Assembly: GCF_000003855.2 (NCBI RefSeq)
Contig: NW_003101650.1
Coordinates: forward strand, 287,179-351,178
Length of the DNA: 64,000 nt
Reading direction: 5' to 3'
From: Blastomyces gilchristii SLH14081
Lineage: Eukaryota; Ascomycota; Eurotiomycetes; Onygenales; Ajellomycetaceae
Positions 52,556 to 64,000 of the stretch are shown piece by piece; position 1 is the stretch's first letter, and every line of letters starts with the position of its first letter. The notes beneath the pieces were generated by a model. The model was not told where the DNA came from. It did not search any database and saw nothing but the letters and a program-made list of their open reading frames with translations. A program made the position numbers and the translations under genes.

Positions 52556-55500
52556 TTATCCTACCTGGAAACCCAGCTGGTCCCTCTTATCATCTGTCAA
52601 CCGGCCCCATTCCAGCAGCAGCCGGAACATGTAGATTTCCATATCTTCCTTCCGAAGCGCCTTCTCTGCCCACTTCCGGCCCTCTTCGGCTATAAACTCT
52701 CCTTCGCGCGTGTGTGGTTCCATCAATATCTTCTGCTTATTATTATTATCGTTGTTGTTCTTGTTCTTGTGGTCCTTTTTAGCATTGTTGTTCTCACTAT
52801 TCCTCCTCGCCCACATCGTCCGGCTGGGTGGTGGTTTTTGCTTTGTCTCGCCGCCAGCTTTATTCCCATTACCATCACCATCACCATTTCTCTTATTATC
52901 CTTATTGGCATCCGGAATAGGCCCAGCAGCATTAGAGTCCGGCAGCACAGCCTCCCTCGCGCCAGAGAAGTATGCCAGGGTGCTCCACAGGCCGTGCAGT
53001 CTAATATCGATAGGGACGAAATGGTGCCACGCGGTAAGCCGGCTATCCAGCCACTGGCGAAACAGGCCCGTGCGGAACGGGAGACTCCTACTCTGCAGAA
53101 ACGGGAGGAAACGACCGCTAAACCCAGCCCCGTCGGCATCCATTAGGAACCGGTATTTCCAATGTTCTTGGAAATCGGTTGAAGGGCCCAGGCTGAATTC
53201 TTTCTTTTGGGAAACGCAATCTGATAAACTGCAACGGGTTATTTGGCCTGCGAGGTAGATGGAGGTTTGTAGGTCGAGGGCTTCGGGGATCTCGGAGGCG
53301 GGCATGTTGGTATATGTGTAGGAGGTTGGGTTTCTTTTTGATGTGGAAGAGGAAGGGGAAGGGAGGAGGATTGAGACGGAGTTTGAGGTGTGGTTGTTGG
53401 CGAGATGGACAATGCGTTGGCGGGTCATGCCCTTCCATTGGCCGGAAGAGCTATATCCTTCGGATGTGGTACCGCGCCAGAAAAGGGTGGACTGCTTTTC
53501 GGAGTAAGGCGCATCTGGATGTTCGTCTGTGGGTCTATATATGACTTTGTCTATATAGTTCCACGAGCTCGGATAGAGGATGTCGTTAAAACCGGATACT
53601 TTGCTCTGGCTGAAAACTGGTAAGAGTGATTGGGATACTCTAAAAGCGGAAGGGGAGAGGTAAAATCCGCTCAGATAGGCCAGATCAGGTTGGTGGCAAA
53701 TATCAGAGGCCAGCGTCCAGTCGCTTAAGAACTGTTCGAGGGAATGTGGCCTGGCACAGTTCAAACAAACGTTTCGTTTGTCCCAAACGAATGACGTTTT
53801 CGCCATCGATGAAGGGGGACATACAGAGCGCCCAACGAGATCATATACTTGTTGAAAGGAAGCGTCTGTAAAAAGCTGATCTGCTCCCTTCTTTGCAGAT
53901 TCGCTGAGTTCCCAAGTTGAGGCGCGATTCTCGGACCAGGACCCAATCAGTTTATCAGTGCCCTGGCGGATGTGGCTTTTGGCAGAACCGTGGAGAGCGT
54001 TGATTTTCTCCCAAGGAACAGCGACTCGGCATTCATCATTCAAATTGAAAGCTAGGTCCATGTCGGGCAGGAATTGTGAGAAAGGGTTGATCATTTTCGC
54101 TACCCCTTCAACCATCCATCTGTGTGTTGGTACAATGCTTTCTTGTATTTGGGTAGTTCCACCACGAACGCTCACAGTAGCCATATCGTTCGAAGGGTGG
54201 GATGCCATGGCATTAGTCAACTCACGTAGCGTTCGAGGGCTTAATGCGCGGAAAGGGAGAAGGTCTTCGTAGATTTGGTCATAATCATCAATCACTGCGG
54301 AAGACCTCTCAGTCGCATACTTATACCATAGATCGAAACCACTATAATCTAGGTTAGTAAAGAATTCGAGATACATAATAGAAAACTAGGTGAAGTTGCG
54401 TACGGTGGCGGATGCTGTTTGTAACGTCGCTGATATTCAGCTACAGCTTCTTGAAGGTTTTGGCTCGATTTCGCGCTGGCCACCCATTGGCCAAAATTTG
54501 TTTTAGCTCGAGATATAAGAGTGTCAATCGGATGGCGCGGGGTTTCGTTCTTCGCTGTTACGAGTAGCACGAAGGATAAACCAATCAAAGCCAAAAATAC
54601 CAATCGTATCCAGCTTCGGGGCTGCCATTGTTTTTTTCTATCCTGGTCGGTGGCTGTACTGGAACGCCAGTACCAATATCCCGAAACATGCAGCAAAATG
54701 ATGGAAAAGCCAGCAGTAAACACTGGGATAACAGGAAAAGCTTGGAATGCGGTCCACAGATGGGATAATTGCGATATACAAACAAATGTGAATGAGAAAA
54801 GGAAAGATATTCCCAGAATTCTAATTTGCGTTACCTTTGGAGTCAAGTTAGCAATGAAGGCGTCCAGAGAAATGTTTTCGAAACAGAACTCACAATATAT
54901 GAAGCTGAGACACAGGCGCATGTAAAAAGGAGGCTCAGCTTCATAACGCTGCCAATGTACGGGAGGGAGAACTGGAGTAACCACTCCCTTTGTTTAGGCA
55001 GGATCAAATATATCGGAAATGCAGCAAGTAGCCATATTACTGATACACCCTGACCCATCGAAGTAGAAGTTAGATCAGATGACATCTTGTACACTACATC
55101 CCCCTAAAGGTGCTTACTTACAATCAGCACGAAGCCCCAGAGCACAGTAGTTTGTACCCTCCGTCCATCACTGCGACGAGTGCGCTGGCGGCCGAGTTCC
55201 GAGAATGCAATGAGTATAACGGTATCCAACACTAAACCAAGAATTTGCAATAAAGCCGTAAACAACGCAGAGGCACCGGTCAAGGGGCAGATATAAGTAG
55301 ATTTCCAGCCATTGCTCATGGAGGAAGTGAGGAAAGCGGAGGTGATTAATAATAGAATCGGAAAGGTAGACGCCAGTGATCGTTTCGCATTGTCGTCAAA
55401 GCCTTGGGTGTTATTAATGCGATTGGCTCGTCTATTGGCCCAATATCCGTATATCGAAAGGAGAAGAGGAGTCAAGGCCTACAACCAGCGAAGACATTAT

Positions 55501-56148
55501 TGTCAGCCTTTGGGAAAAAAATAGATATATATAGGTTATGTTCAAAATGAAAATTGGCATTGTAGCTTACAAAAGAGGCCGGTTTCAAACATTCCGCATT
55601 ATGCACGATGTGACGTGACACTTCAATGCGCAAAGCCAACGCACATATAGCCAGCCAGGTTATACGCGATGCTTTCCGTGTTTGTGCGCTTGTGAGTTTG
55701 CGCAGCTTCTCTATAGCCTTGGAGGTATCGGATGGGGAATGTGGGAGAGAGTCTGAAAGCGGGATCGAATCATCGTGCTCGTCGGCGTCGGGGTGTCGCG
55801 AAGGAGAAGTGACAAAAAGGCCGAATACCAGGAGGAAGAGGCCGGATAATGCGGAGGTAATTGCAGCAGTATGCGCAGGCCGGTCTAATGTTCGTCATCC
55901 CCTTACTTTTTAGCATCTGTCAACTATTGGGGATCCCACTGCGATCGAAATAGTAGTAGAAGAGAACATACCAAAAACGAGGGAGGACTCTGCGGAGAGC
56001 TTCAATAATGAGACGCTGATGATAAATACACTATAGCGACGTTAGAATTGTGCGCATTTCATTTTGCCCCCCTATCCTCTCTCTCTAGGAACCAGGGGCC
56101 GTACGTTGATGCAGTGTACTTGATCGTCCCACGGGAGATAGTGTCCAT
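52556..56148 (-). CDS. GT90 (CAP10-type) glycosyltransferase with N-terminal membrane domain
   Basis: Seven exons (minus): 56148-56105, 56030-55972, 55884-55571, 55478-55122, 55049-54894, 54834-54404, 54341-52556; 1048 residues, every phase closing. The first 420 residues carry many hydrophobic helices (for example SGLFLLVFGLFV, PILLLITSAFLTSS, VSVIWLLAAFPIYLIL, ILGISFLFSFTF, LVFLALIGLSFVLLVTA). Next come HPPPGFDLWYKYA and the catalytic domain, with TLFWRGTTSEGYS and the family hallmark DADGAGFSGRF (about 852) followed by RLTAWHHFVPIDIRLHGLW. CAP10/GT90 enzymes of the Golgi transfer xylose or similar sugars to cell-surface glycans; substrate here unknown. A low-complexity Asn/Asp/Lys insert (about 930-990) interrupts the C-terminus. 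Exons 1 and 2 are small; they were chosen because phase and TASTVFIISVSLLKL continuity fit, and they are less certain than the rest. Confidence 0.88.
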
Positions 56149-57684
56149 TCCTAGGCCTGATCCGCGATGGAGCGCAAAACGTGCAATAAGAAATACCACA
56201 CGTTTGACTCTAGTAAAACCTAGTATATCTCAATGAACTTGACGGAACTTCCCCCCCCCTCGGTGCTCGCAGTTCTCCTAGTCCAAGAAACAACTCCACA
56301 GTTATAGCAAAGGCGACAAATCCTGGAAACGGGGGGCCAATCAAACCCCTAGAGCATGTCCGCTGTAATATGGCGATCCAGTTATCCCACGCAGGCTCGG
56401 CTGATGCGAATCGCCATAAATAAGGTATTTGGGGGTGATTTGGAGTTTTGGTGGGAGGTAGGTAAGCTGAGAGGATCTCGATTCGTATTTATGGAAAGCT
56501 CAGAACTCTGGCTGGATATTCAGAAGGATAGTGTCCGAACCATAGACAATTCGCAAAGCCAAAACTCCGGGGAGATGGGGAGATGGACGGTGACGGGAGT
56601 TTAAATCCAGAAGGTTTCGAGTTATATTAATAATAACTATAATACCCTAAATAACTATCGCTGAAAAATCTCAAAACGAGTGTCTCAGCTCACGCAATGA
56701 GAATTGATCAGCCAGGCAAGATCCAGCACAACTAGTCTCGTGTTAGCGGCGTATAGAGTATAGTATAGAGCCCGACCACGGGCGGACATGGAGGTTTTTG
56801 AGTTGCTGGTCTGTATTTACAGAGTAGATAGCCTTGAAATATCGAGAACTCGCGATGCTATTCATATTATTACGAATTGAACTCGGTAGAACCTCCGCCT
56901 TGGTGATTTGTAGCTCACTATCAGAGAACGAACTGGCTTACGAACTGCCCACTGCGAGGGGTAACTAGCTAGTTATTCATTAAATATTGCACCCAGGACC
57001 CCCTATATAGTTAATGTCTAGTTATACGAGAATGCTACCCATGCGACTCTTTTGGCGCTCAACACGGACAAGAAGCCTGGAGAAGCCCAATTATTCAACT
57101 AGAAGAAATTTACTATTTCTTGAGAACCTTTTCATGTTCGTCCTCATCTACAGCGTAATATTGATTTATTGATTCATCCTTGTTGATCAAAAGTTAGGGC
57201 TGATCGGTTTGGATAAAATCCATAAGTTAACTCTATGGATATATTTAAGGTTGTTATTGCAATGCTCTAATTGGCTGATCTCGATTGCTTATTTTCTGTT
57301 GCTCACTTCCTTTTTGGGTAAGACCCGTGACCCTCGGCATAACCTTCCCTTCTTGGGAAGTTTATAAAAGGAGTAATTTTACCCGGCCGCCAATTTTTAT
57401 TTTTATTTTTATTTTTATTTATTTTTTTTTTTTTTGGTATGCGATATCAATGTGGGGAAGGGAGAACTACAGCGTAATGTAATAACTAATAGCTGTCTTT
57501 GACTAACAAAATAGCTTCACACAGCGTTGGGTTATTTGCTTGTGTGTTGTGGATTCCTGGTGCCAGATTGTCCCACCAATGAATTGAAATTTGCGTGACT
57601 TCAAGCAAGCAAGTTCGGCCGCCCTGCGTTCCCCTCCTCCAAAGCGCCAGCGCCAGCGCCCTCACGTTTTGTTCCGTCGGAGCC
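56149..57684. other. Divergent intergenic region
   Basis: Promoter region shared by the GT90 gene and Kre33. Small frames lack features. A T-rich run is at about 57395-57435. Confidence 0.6.
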
Positions 57685-60600
57685 ATGCCACGGAAAGCAA
57701 TCGATTCCAGGATTACCTCCTTGATTCGAAATGGAATACAGGAGAAGAAGAGAAGCTTTTTCGTGGTCGTTGGGGACCGCGCCAAAGATGTCATCGTCCA
57801 CCTCCACCATATAATGTCGAGCGTCGACGTTAAACAAAACAAGTCGGTTCTATGGGCATATAAGAAGGATCTGCTTGGATTCACTAGCCACCGAAAGAAG
57901 CGCGAGGCAAAGATCAAGAAAGAAATCAAGAGAGGGATACGAGACCCAAATACAGAGGACCCTTTCGAACTGTTCGTAACCCTACAGCAAATTCGCTATG
58001 TTTATTACAAGGAGACAGACAAAATTTTGGGAAATACCTATGGGATGTGTGTGCTGCAGGACTTTGAGGCACTTACGCCTAATTTATTGGCGCGGACTAT
58101 TGAAACAGTTGAAGGTGGGGGACTTGTCATACTGTTGTTGAAGGGAATGAAGAGCTTAAAACAGCTGTACACCCTCTCGATGGATGTCCATTCCAGATAC
58201 CGAACTGAAGCCCATGACGATGTTGTGGCACGGTTTAACGAACGTTTTATCCTTTCACTTGGAAGCTGCAAATCTTGCTTGGTAATAGATGATGAGCTTA
58301 ATGTCCTTCCAATTTCTGGCGGCAAATACGTGGAACCGCTCCCTCCAGCTGACCCAAGCGACGAGTCTACCGACCCAACGAAAAAGGAACTAAAGGAGAT
58401 CAAGGATAAACTGGCAGATACACAACCTGTAGGGTCCTTAGTCACTTTGGCGAAGACGGTAGACCAGGCGAAAGCTCTCCTCACATTTGTTGATGCCATC
58501 GCAGAAAAGACCCTGCGAAATACTGTCACCCTGACTGCTGCCCGTGGCCGTGGAAAATCTGCTGCTCTTGGTGTTGCCATCGCTGCAGCCATCGCATACG
58601 GCTATAGCAATATATTCATTACCTCTCCAAGCCCGGAGAATTTGAAAACTCTGTTTGAATTTGTCTTCAAGGGGTTTGATGCGCTGGGTTACTTGGATCA
58701 TGTTGATTATACAATTCTTCAATCAACGAACCCGGATTTCAATAAAGCCATTGTGCGCGTTAACGTCCACCGCCAACACAGGCAAACAATCCAGTACATC
58801 CAGCCCCAAGATGCCTTTGCGCTTGGACAGGCAGAACTTCTGGTAATTGATGAGGCGGCTGCCATACCGCTGCCGCTAGTACGAAAGTTAATGGGCCCAT
58901 ATTTGGTATTCATGGCGTCCACCATCAGCGGATATGAAGGCACAGGCAGATCCCTATCTTTGAAATTAATCCAACAGCTTCGAGAGCAATCGAGAGGTGG
59001 AGCTAAGAGTGGGGATGATACCGACATCGTTGACCGGGCGGCAGGAAAGTCCGTGAAGCATGGAGAGAAAAATTTCTCAGGCGGCCGGTCACTGCGAGAA
59101 ATCACTCTTTCAGAACCGATTCGATACGCGCCTGGAGATTTCGTGGAAAAGTGGATGAATAAACTTCTCTGCCTTGATGCAACCCTCCCCAAGTCCAAAG
59201 CGAATACTCAGGGATGTCCTCACCCATCTCAATGCGAACTTCTTCACGTTAACCGTGACGTCCTGTTCTCGTTCCACCCGCTCCCCGAAAAGCTTTTGCA
59301 GCAGATGATGGCCCTGTACGTCGCTAGCCACTATAAAAATTCGCCAAATGATCTTCAGCTCATGAGCGACGCGCCCGCGCATCAACTATTTGTGCTGGTC
59401 CCGCCTACTTATCCCAACAAAGTTCCAGAACCACTCTGCGTAATCCAAGTGGCTTTAGAAGGTCGGATAAGCAAGCAGAGCGTTTTGCATGGTCTCAGCC
59501 GTGGACAACGAGCTGGAGGAGATTTAATACCTTGGCTTGTTAGTCAACAATTCCAAGACGAGGAATTTGCGGGACTTTCAGGGGCGAGAATCGTGCGGAT
59601 AGCTACGAATCCAGATTACCTGGGCATGGGATACGGCTCGCGTGCCCTCGAGCTCCTTACTGATTTCTTCGAGGGAAAGTTTGCAAACCTATCAGAGGAA
59701 GATAATTACCCATCCGACGAATTGGTTAGAGTAACAGACGAAGAATTGGCAAATTCAAGCCTTCTGGATGATAATATTCGTATCCGAGATATACATTCCA
59801 TGCCACCCCTCTTTGCAAGACTTAACGAGCGGCGCCCCGACGCTCTTGACTACCTTGGTGTTAGTTATGGTCTGACCCCTCCGCTTCACAAGTTTTGGAA
59901 ACGTTCCCGCTTCGCTCCAGTGTATCTCCGACAAACCCCCAATGACCTAACCGGCGAACACTCCTGTGTCATGCTCCGCACCCTATCCACGGGGAGTAAC
60001 GACACAAGCTGGCTTGGAGCCTACGCGCGTGACTTCCACAAACGTTTTCATGCCCTGCTATCGTACCAATTCCGCGACTTCCCATCCGTTCTATCGCTCA
60101 GCATCGGCGAATCTGCCAATGCAGTTTCAAAATCCGCCCCATCCTTCAAACCTTCCACTCTAACGAAGGCAGATTTGGACGCCGCATTTTCGCCCTTTGA
60201 CCTAAAGCGTCTAGACAGCTATGCAAACAATCTACTCGATTATCACGTTATCCTCGACATGGTTCCCACGATCGCAGACTTTTATTTCTCCGGTCGTCTG
60301 AGCGGCGGCGTGAAGCTTTCCGGCGTCCAACAATCAATCCTGCTAGCTATTGGCCTGCAGCGAAAGTCCTTTGACGATCTCGAGAAGGAAATCAAAGTAG
60401 CCGCTTCGCAGCTGATGGCTATGTTCATAAAGATTATACGGAAAGTTTCTTCCCATTTTAGGACTCTTGTCGAAGGCGCTGTAGCCGAGACACTGCCGCC
60501 TGCAGATATTGGCGTTGCTCCTAAGGATGCCACTGGAGTACATGACGATGAAATCATTGATGATCGATTCCGGCCTTTAGAAGTTGGCCTTGATGAGGAG

Positions 60601-60990
60601 CTAAGAGAGGGTGGACAGGAGGTCAACAAAGAGCTGAGGGAAAAGCAAAGAGCCCTTATCGACGCGTTACCACTGGACCAGTAAGTTTTCATATTAACTT
60701 TTCCCCTACTTTATTCATTTCAAGATCAATTTACCCTGATATAACTAACCAGCCCTCTTTTCTTGTCGTTTAGGTACGAAATCTCCAATGGAGCCGCTGC
60801 CTGGGAAGACGCAGAAAAACAGGTGCGCACCTCTGTCAGCAAGAACGGCAGTATTCCAACAGTGAGCATCAAGTCATCAAAGCCTCTGAAGCGCAAGGCT
60901 GGTGAGTCTGCTAGGGAGATATACAATCAGGAAATCGAAAGTAAACGGGAGAAGAAGATTAAGAAGGGGACAGAGAGTAGAAAGAAGTAA
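57685..60990 (+). CDS. kre33: RNA cytidine acetyltransferase Kre33/NAT10
   Basis: Exons 57685-60680 and 60774-60990; 1070 residues. It makes N4-acetylcytidine in 18S rRNA and in Ser/Leu tRNAs and drives small-subunit assembly in the nucleolus. Visible: N-terminal MPRKAIDSRITSLIRNGI and SFFVVVGDRAKDVIVHLHHIM (DUF1726); Walker A TAARGRGKSAALG (about 283-295); Walker B DEAAAIPLPLV; the GNAT acetyl-CoA site RIVRIATNPDYLGMGYGSRALELL (about 640); the tRNA-binding domain; and a basic KKIKKG nucleolar tail. Length matches fungal Kre33. The first in-frame ATG gives the conserved start. The intron near the 3' end has donor GTAAGT and acceptor TTTAG, phase 2. Confidence 0.96.
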
Positions 60991-63900
60991 AGTGAGAGAG
61001 ATGAGTTTTTTACTCTGTTTTTTTTTCTTTTCTTCTTTTCTTACTGTCTTGTTATAATTACCCCTTCTTTTATTTTTTATTTTATTTTTTTTGCAATTTA
61101 GATATATATTTTTGTTTATGTAATAAGGTAGAAGGTAATTTTTTTTCACTTTTCTGAAAATTAAGTTAAATTTGAGATAATTTTTATACTTTTATTTGTT
61201 CTTTTGCTGTTCTATATATTGTTAACATGTATTAATGTATTTATTTAATGTTATTTTATAATAGGCAATTCATATTCTGAATTTTTTACTTCAAAATAAA
61301 AATTTGTTATTAAATGAAATAAATATATTCTTTTTCTTTTAAAACTTCAACAGCTTAAGAAATTATATGTAAGAAATTCCGCTTCTTACAGATTCTTTCT
61401 TGAAGGATAACGTTGTTGTATTGTGTTGTAATCTAACTACGCGAGTTACACTAAATGAATAGGTTGGGGTGGCACGTGACTAGGGTAGGTGTAGTAATCA
61501 CCAACATTCTTTACCACTATTTCTATCTCTTATGTAATTAATAGAGTTAGTGACTCTTGACTATATACAACTATATAGACTGAAGTTCATAATTACTATT
61601 TATAACTTAACTTGAATACTATTATATATTTAATCTCTATATTTATCTTTCTATTATAAATACTTCTAGTAGCTAATAGTATATATTATATTAAGCTGTA
61701 AATATCTGAATAATTATCTATAAGTATTTATTCTTATATTTCAAGCTCTGTCAGTCAGAAATTATCTGTTATAACTGAAAGAACTAGAAACTTATATACT
61801 TTAATCTCTATAAACTGTACTGTAAACACTCAGAAACAGCTATCTAAATCATGAATAACTTCTATAAAAGAAGTCTCAGAGAACTTATTAATTACTTATA
61901 AAATATTATTCTTTATATCTATAATAGAGAAACTTATTAAACTTATAAATAAATCAATCTCAGTGAAGAATATTCTTGAGCATTTTCTACAGAATTAAGT
62001 TATTTTTTTATAAGAAATACTTACTATCTATAAACACTGTTAAACTGAGTCTCTAAATATAATCTTCAGAGATACTTATAAACTGAAAAGAAACTTTCTT
62101 AAGCTGTAATTACTTAAAACTATCTATTAAATTATAATCTATAAAAGCTTTTATAAGTTTATCTTTGAAATTAACTTATAAGTTAGACTGTGTAATATAA
62201 AAGATAAAGAGATTATTATCTATATAATAATAAATCTTTACTATATTAAAGTTAAGAATTAACTGAATTATCTAGAGAATAATTGTAAGAGATCTTACTA
62301 ATCAGTTTTTAAAATCTATTTAAAGAATAAGTTAAGAGACTCTATAAGTTAAACAGAGAATATTTAAATTATAATTATTAATATTAGAAAAAGATATAAG
62401 AAATCTGATAAAGATTACTTACAGTACTTTATAAAATTATAATATAAATTAAAATCTGTGAAAATAGAGCTCTGAAACAAGATCTGAATAATAATATTTA
62501 TAAAAAGACTGAATAAAAGTATATAGAATAAACTTATTAAGTAAAACTCTAAGTTCTTAACTCTAAAGAAACTGATAACTTTTATTTACTATTTACAGAT
62601 TACTATAAGAGTTACAGATCTGTAGAGAGTAAATTATTAATCTATCTTATAAAAGTTAAAATAACAGAGAATAGATTTACTGTGAAAAGATAATAAAATA
62701 TAGAGAGATTTATATCTAACTATTAAGTGAAGAGAGAGAGCTTTATAAGCTTTTATAAATAGAGTATATAATAGAGAGATTAAGAAAAAGAGTCTCTGCT
62801 TTATCTATTTTAAACTAGAATATCTCTGTATAAACTATTTTAATAAACTAAAATAGAAATTTAAAAAGTTATAGACAGAGTCAGTAACTATTTTTTTAAG
62901 AGTTTTAAAACTGATATCTGAATCTGGTACTTGCTTAATAAAAATATATACTTATAGAAAGAAACTGTAGTATAGTACTATTATCTTATAAGTATAAGAA
63001 GTATTAATAAACTTAGAATTTCAGATTACTATAGTATTTTTAAAGCTTATAGAGTAAATAAACTGAGTAATAAAAACTGAGAATCTACTCTTATAATAAG
63101 CAGAGTGTAAGAACTCAGATCTGAGAATTAAGAAACTTATAAGGCCTTAGTGACTGAATAATTAATGCAGTCACTCAGTAGCACCTTAGCATGGAAAATC
63201 AAGGCACGTGAGTTTGAAACCTGTAGAGAATATATTAAATTTATAACTCAAGCACCTCAGGTTTCTAATAAATATAGAGGTGTATAAATCACTTTAATGA
63301 ATTACTCTATGTTTCTGAGCTGAGAAGTTATTATTGTATGTATCTAATTATAGACTGACTGTGTGACCGTGTCTGAGATCAGAATCAAACTTTACAGTTA
63401 TCATGTTATCTAAAAGCATTACTTCTGATCATGATTTGTGTTCATTACATTGATTTCAAATCATGTTATTTCAAATATTAAAGATCTCAGATTCACTTTT
63501 CAAATAAAAATCTAGTTCTGAATAAAGAATATGTTTGAATTCTTAGTCACATTTTCATTCTGATCTCATTATTGAGAATAGCACTAAATGAGACTATAAA
63601 ATCACTTCTCACTTATATAATATTATAACATAGTGCTCATTTGTTGAAAATTCAACAGAGAGTGTTATCAAATATTATTACTTTTTTAAACACAGATCAT
63701 AATTCATATAATTTTAATTATGAAAAAAATATAAAATGTAAAAAAAAAACAAAAAAACAAAAAATAAAACAAAAACAAGAAAAAATCAGAATGAAAAAAA
63801 AAAGAGAAAGAAAAAAAAAATAAAAAAAAAAAATCAAGATTACAGAACTGTAGTATCTTTAAAATACTTACTTCTCAGAGTCTTTATAATGTTCATTATC

Positions 63901-64000
63901 AACTGTGTATTTCTTATAGTGAGAGTAACACAGTTATAATAAGTTATTATCTTAACATTATCTAATAACTCATCAGTATATATCTGTATAAATGCAAATA
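60991..64000. repeat. AT-rich RIP island, LTR-like at its left edge
   Basis: After the Kre33 stop, 3 kb is dominated by TAA/TTA/CTATA words with practically no CpG; frames are riddled with stops. Near 61400-61510 lies a less mutated piece sharing GGATAACGTTGTTGT and GTAATCACCAACA with the 37.5-kb LTR-like element. Most surviving CpA in 61600-63100 are in CAG (and most TG in CTG). A probable RIP-inactivated retroelement with its LTR at the left; no coding remnant is readable. The island continues past the window. Confidence 0.65.

Overview
The window is nuclear DNA from a filamentous ascomycete, most likely a eurotiomycete and plausibly an onygenalean (Blastomyces/Emmonsia/Histoplasma-like). 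The evidence is short GT-AG introns with CTAAC-type branch sites and conserved fungal single-copy genes (Vps8, Kre33/NAT10, a Snt2-like BAH-PHD protein, high-affinity cAMP phosphodiesterase). GC-moderate gene islands are interrupted by very AT-rich, CpG-poor blocks typical of repeat-induced point mutation (RIP). The order-level assignment is inference. There are two N gaps (25736-25835 and 47156-47335), so this is a scaffold. Exon coordinates come from reading GT/AG sites by eye and checking that the phase closes across every intron.

Layout, left to right: G-protein gamma subunit (+, 1.2-1.8 kb); SelW-like Rdx protein (+, 3.9-4.8 kb); cAMP phosphodiesterase (-, 6.1-9.4 kb); an 8-kb gene-free block rich in microsatellites, homopolymers and GTAC-type palindromes; a HELQ/POLQ-type helicase (-, 17.4-21.0 kb); 5.7 kb without genes, with a decayed AT-rich patch and the first gap; Snt2-like chromatin reader (+, 26.7-32.2 kb); secreted HNH nuclease (-, 33.0-33.8 kb); an AT-rich island (34.1-35.4 kb).

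Next comes a decay zone (36.3-38.6 kb). It holds a frameshifted ASCH-domain gene facing a class I aminoacyl-tRNA-synthetase-like gene that is interrupted by a stop codon, frameshifts and an apparent LTR insertion. After it: secreted PLC-like phosphodiesterase (-, 39.8-40.8 kb); Vps8 (+, 42.3 kb to the second gap, 3' end missing); GH16 glucanase (+, 49.6-51.5 kb); GT90/CAP10-type glycosyltransferase with an N-terminal membrane domain (-, 52.6-56.1 kb); Kre33/NAT10 RNA cytidine acetyltransferase (+, 57.7-61.0 kb); and a 3-kb AT-rich RIP island running off the end.

Functionally the intact genes are mostly housekeeping or signalling. The gamma subunit and the phosphodiesterase act on opposite ends of the G-protein/cAMP pathway, Vps8 serves endosomal tethering, Kre33 ribosome biogenesis, and Snt2 and HELQ chromatin and DNA repair. 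The GH16, HNH and PLC-like proteins are secreted, and the GT90 is a secretory-pathway membrane enzyme. No operon-like organisation is expected or seen. No tRNA, rRNA or CRISPR was recognised. The most unusual material is the 36.3-38.6 kb decay zone, the trinucleotide context of CpA loss in the AT island, and a dispersed GTACGGAGTACTCCGTAC-type palindrome.
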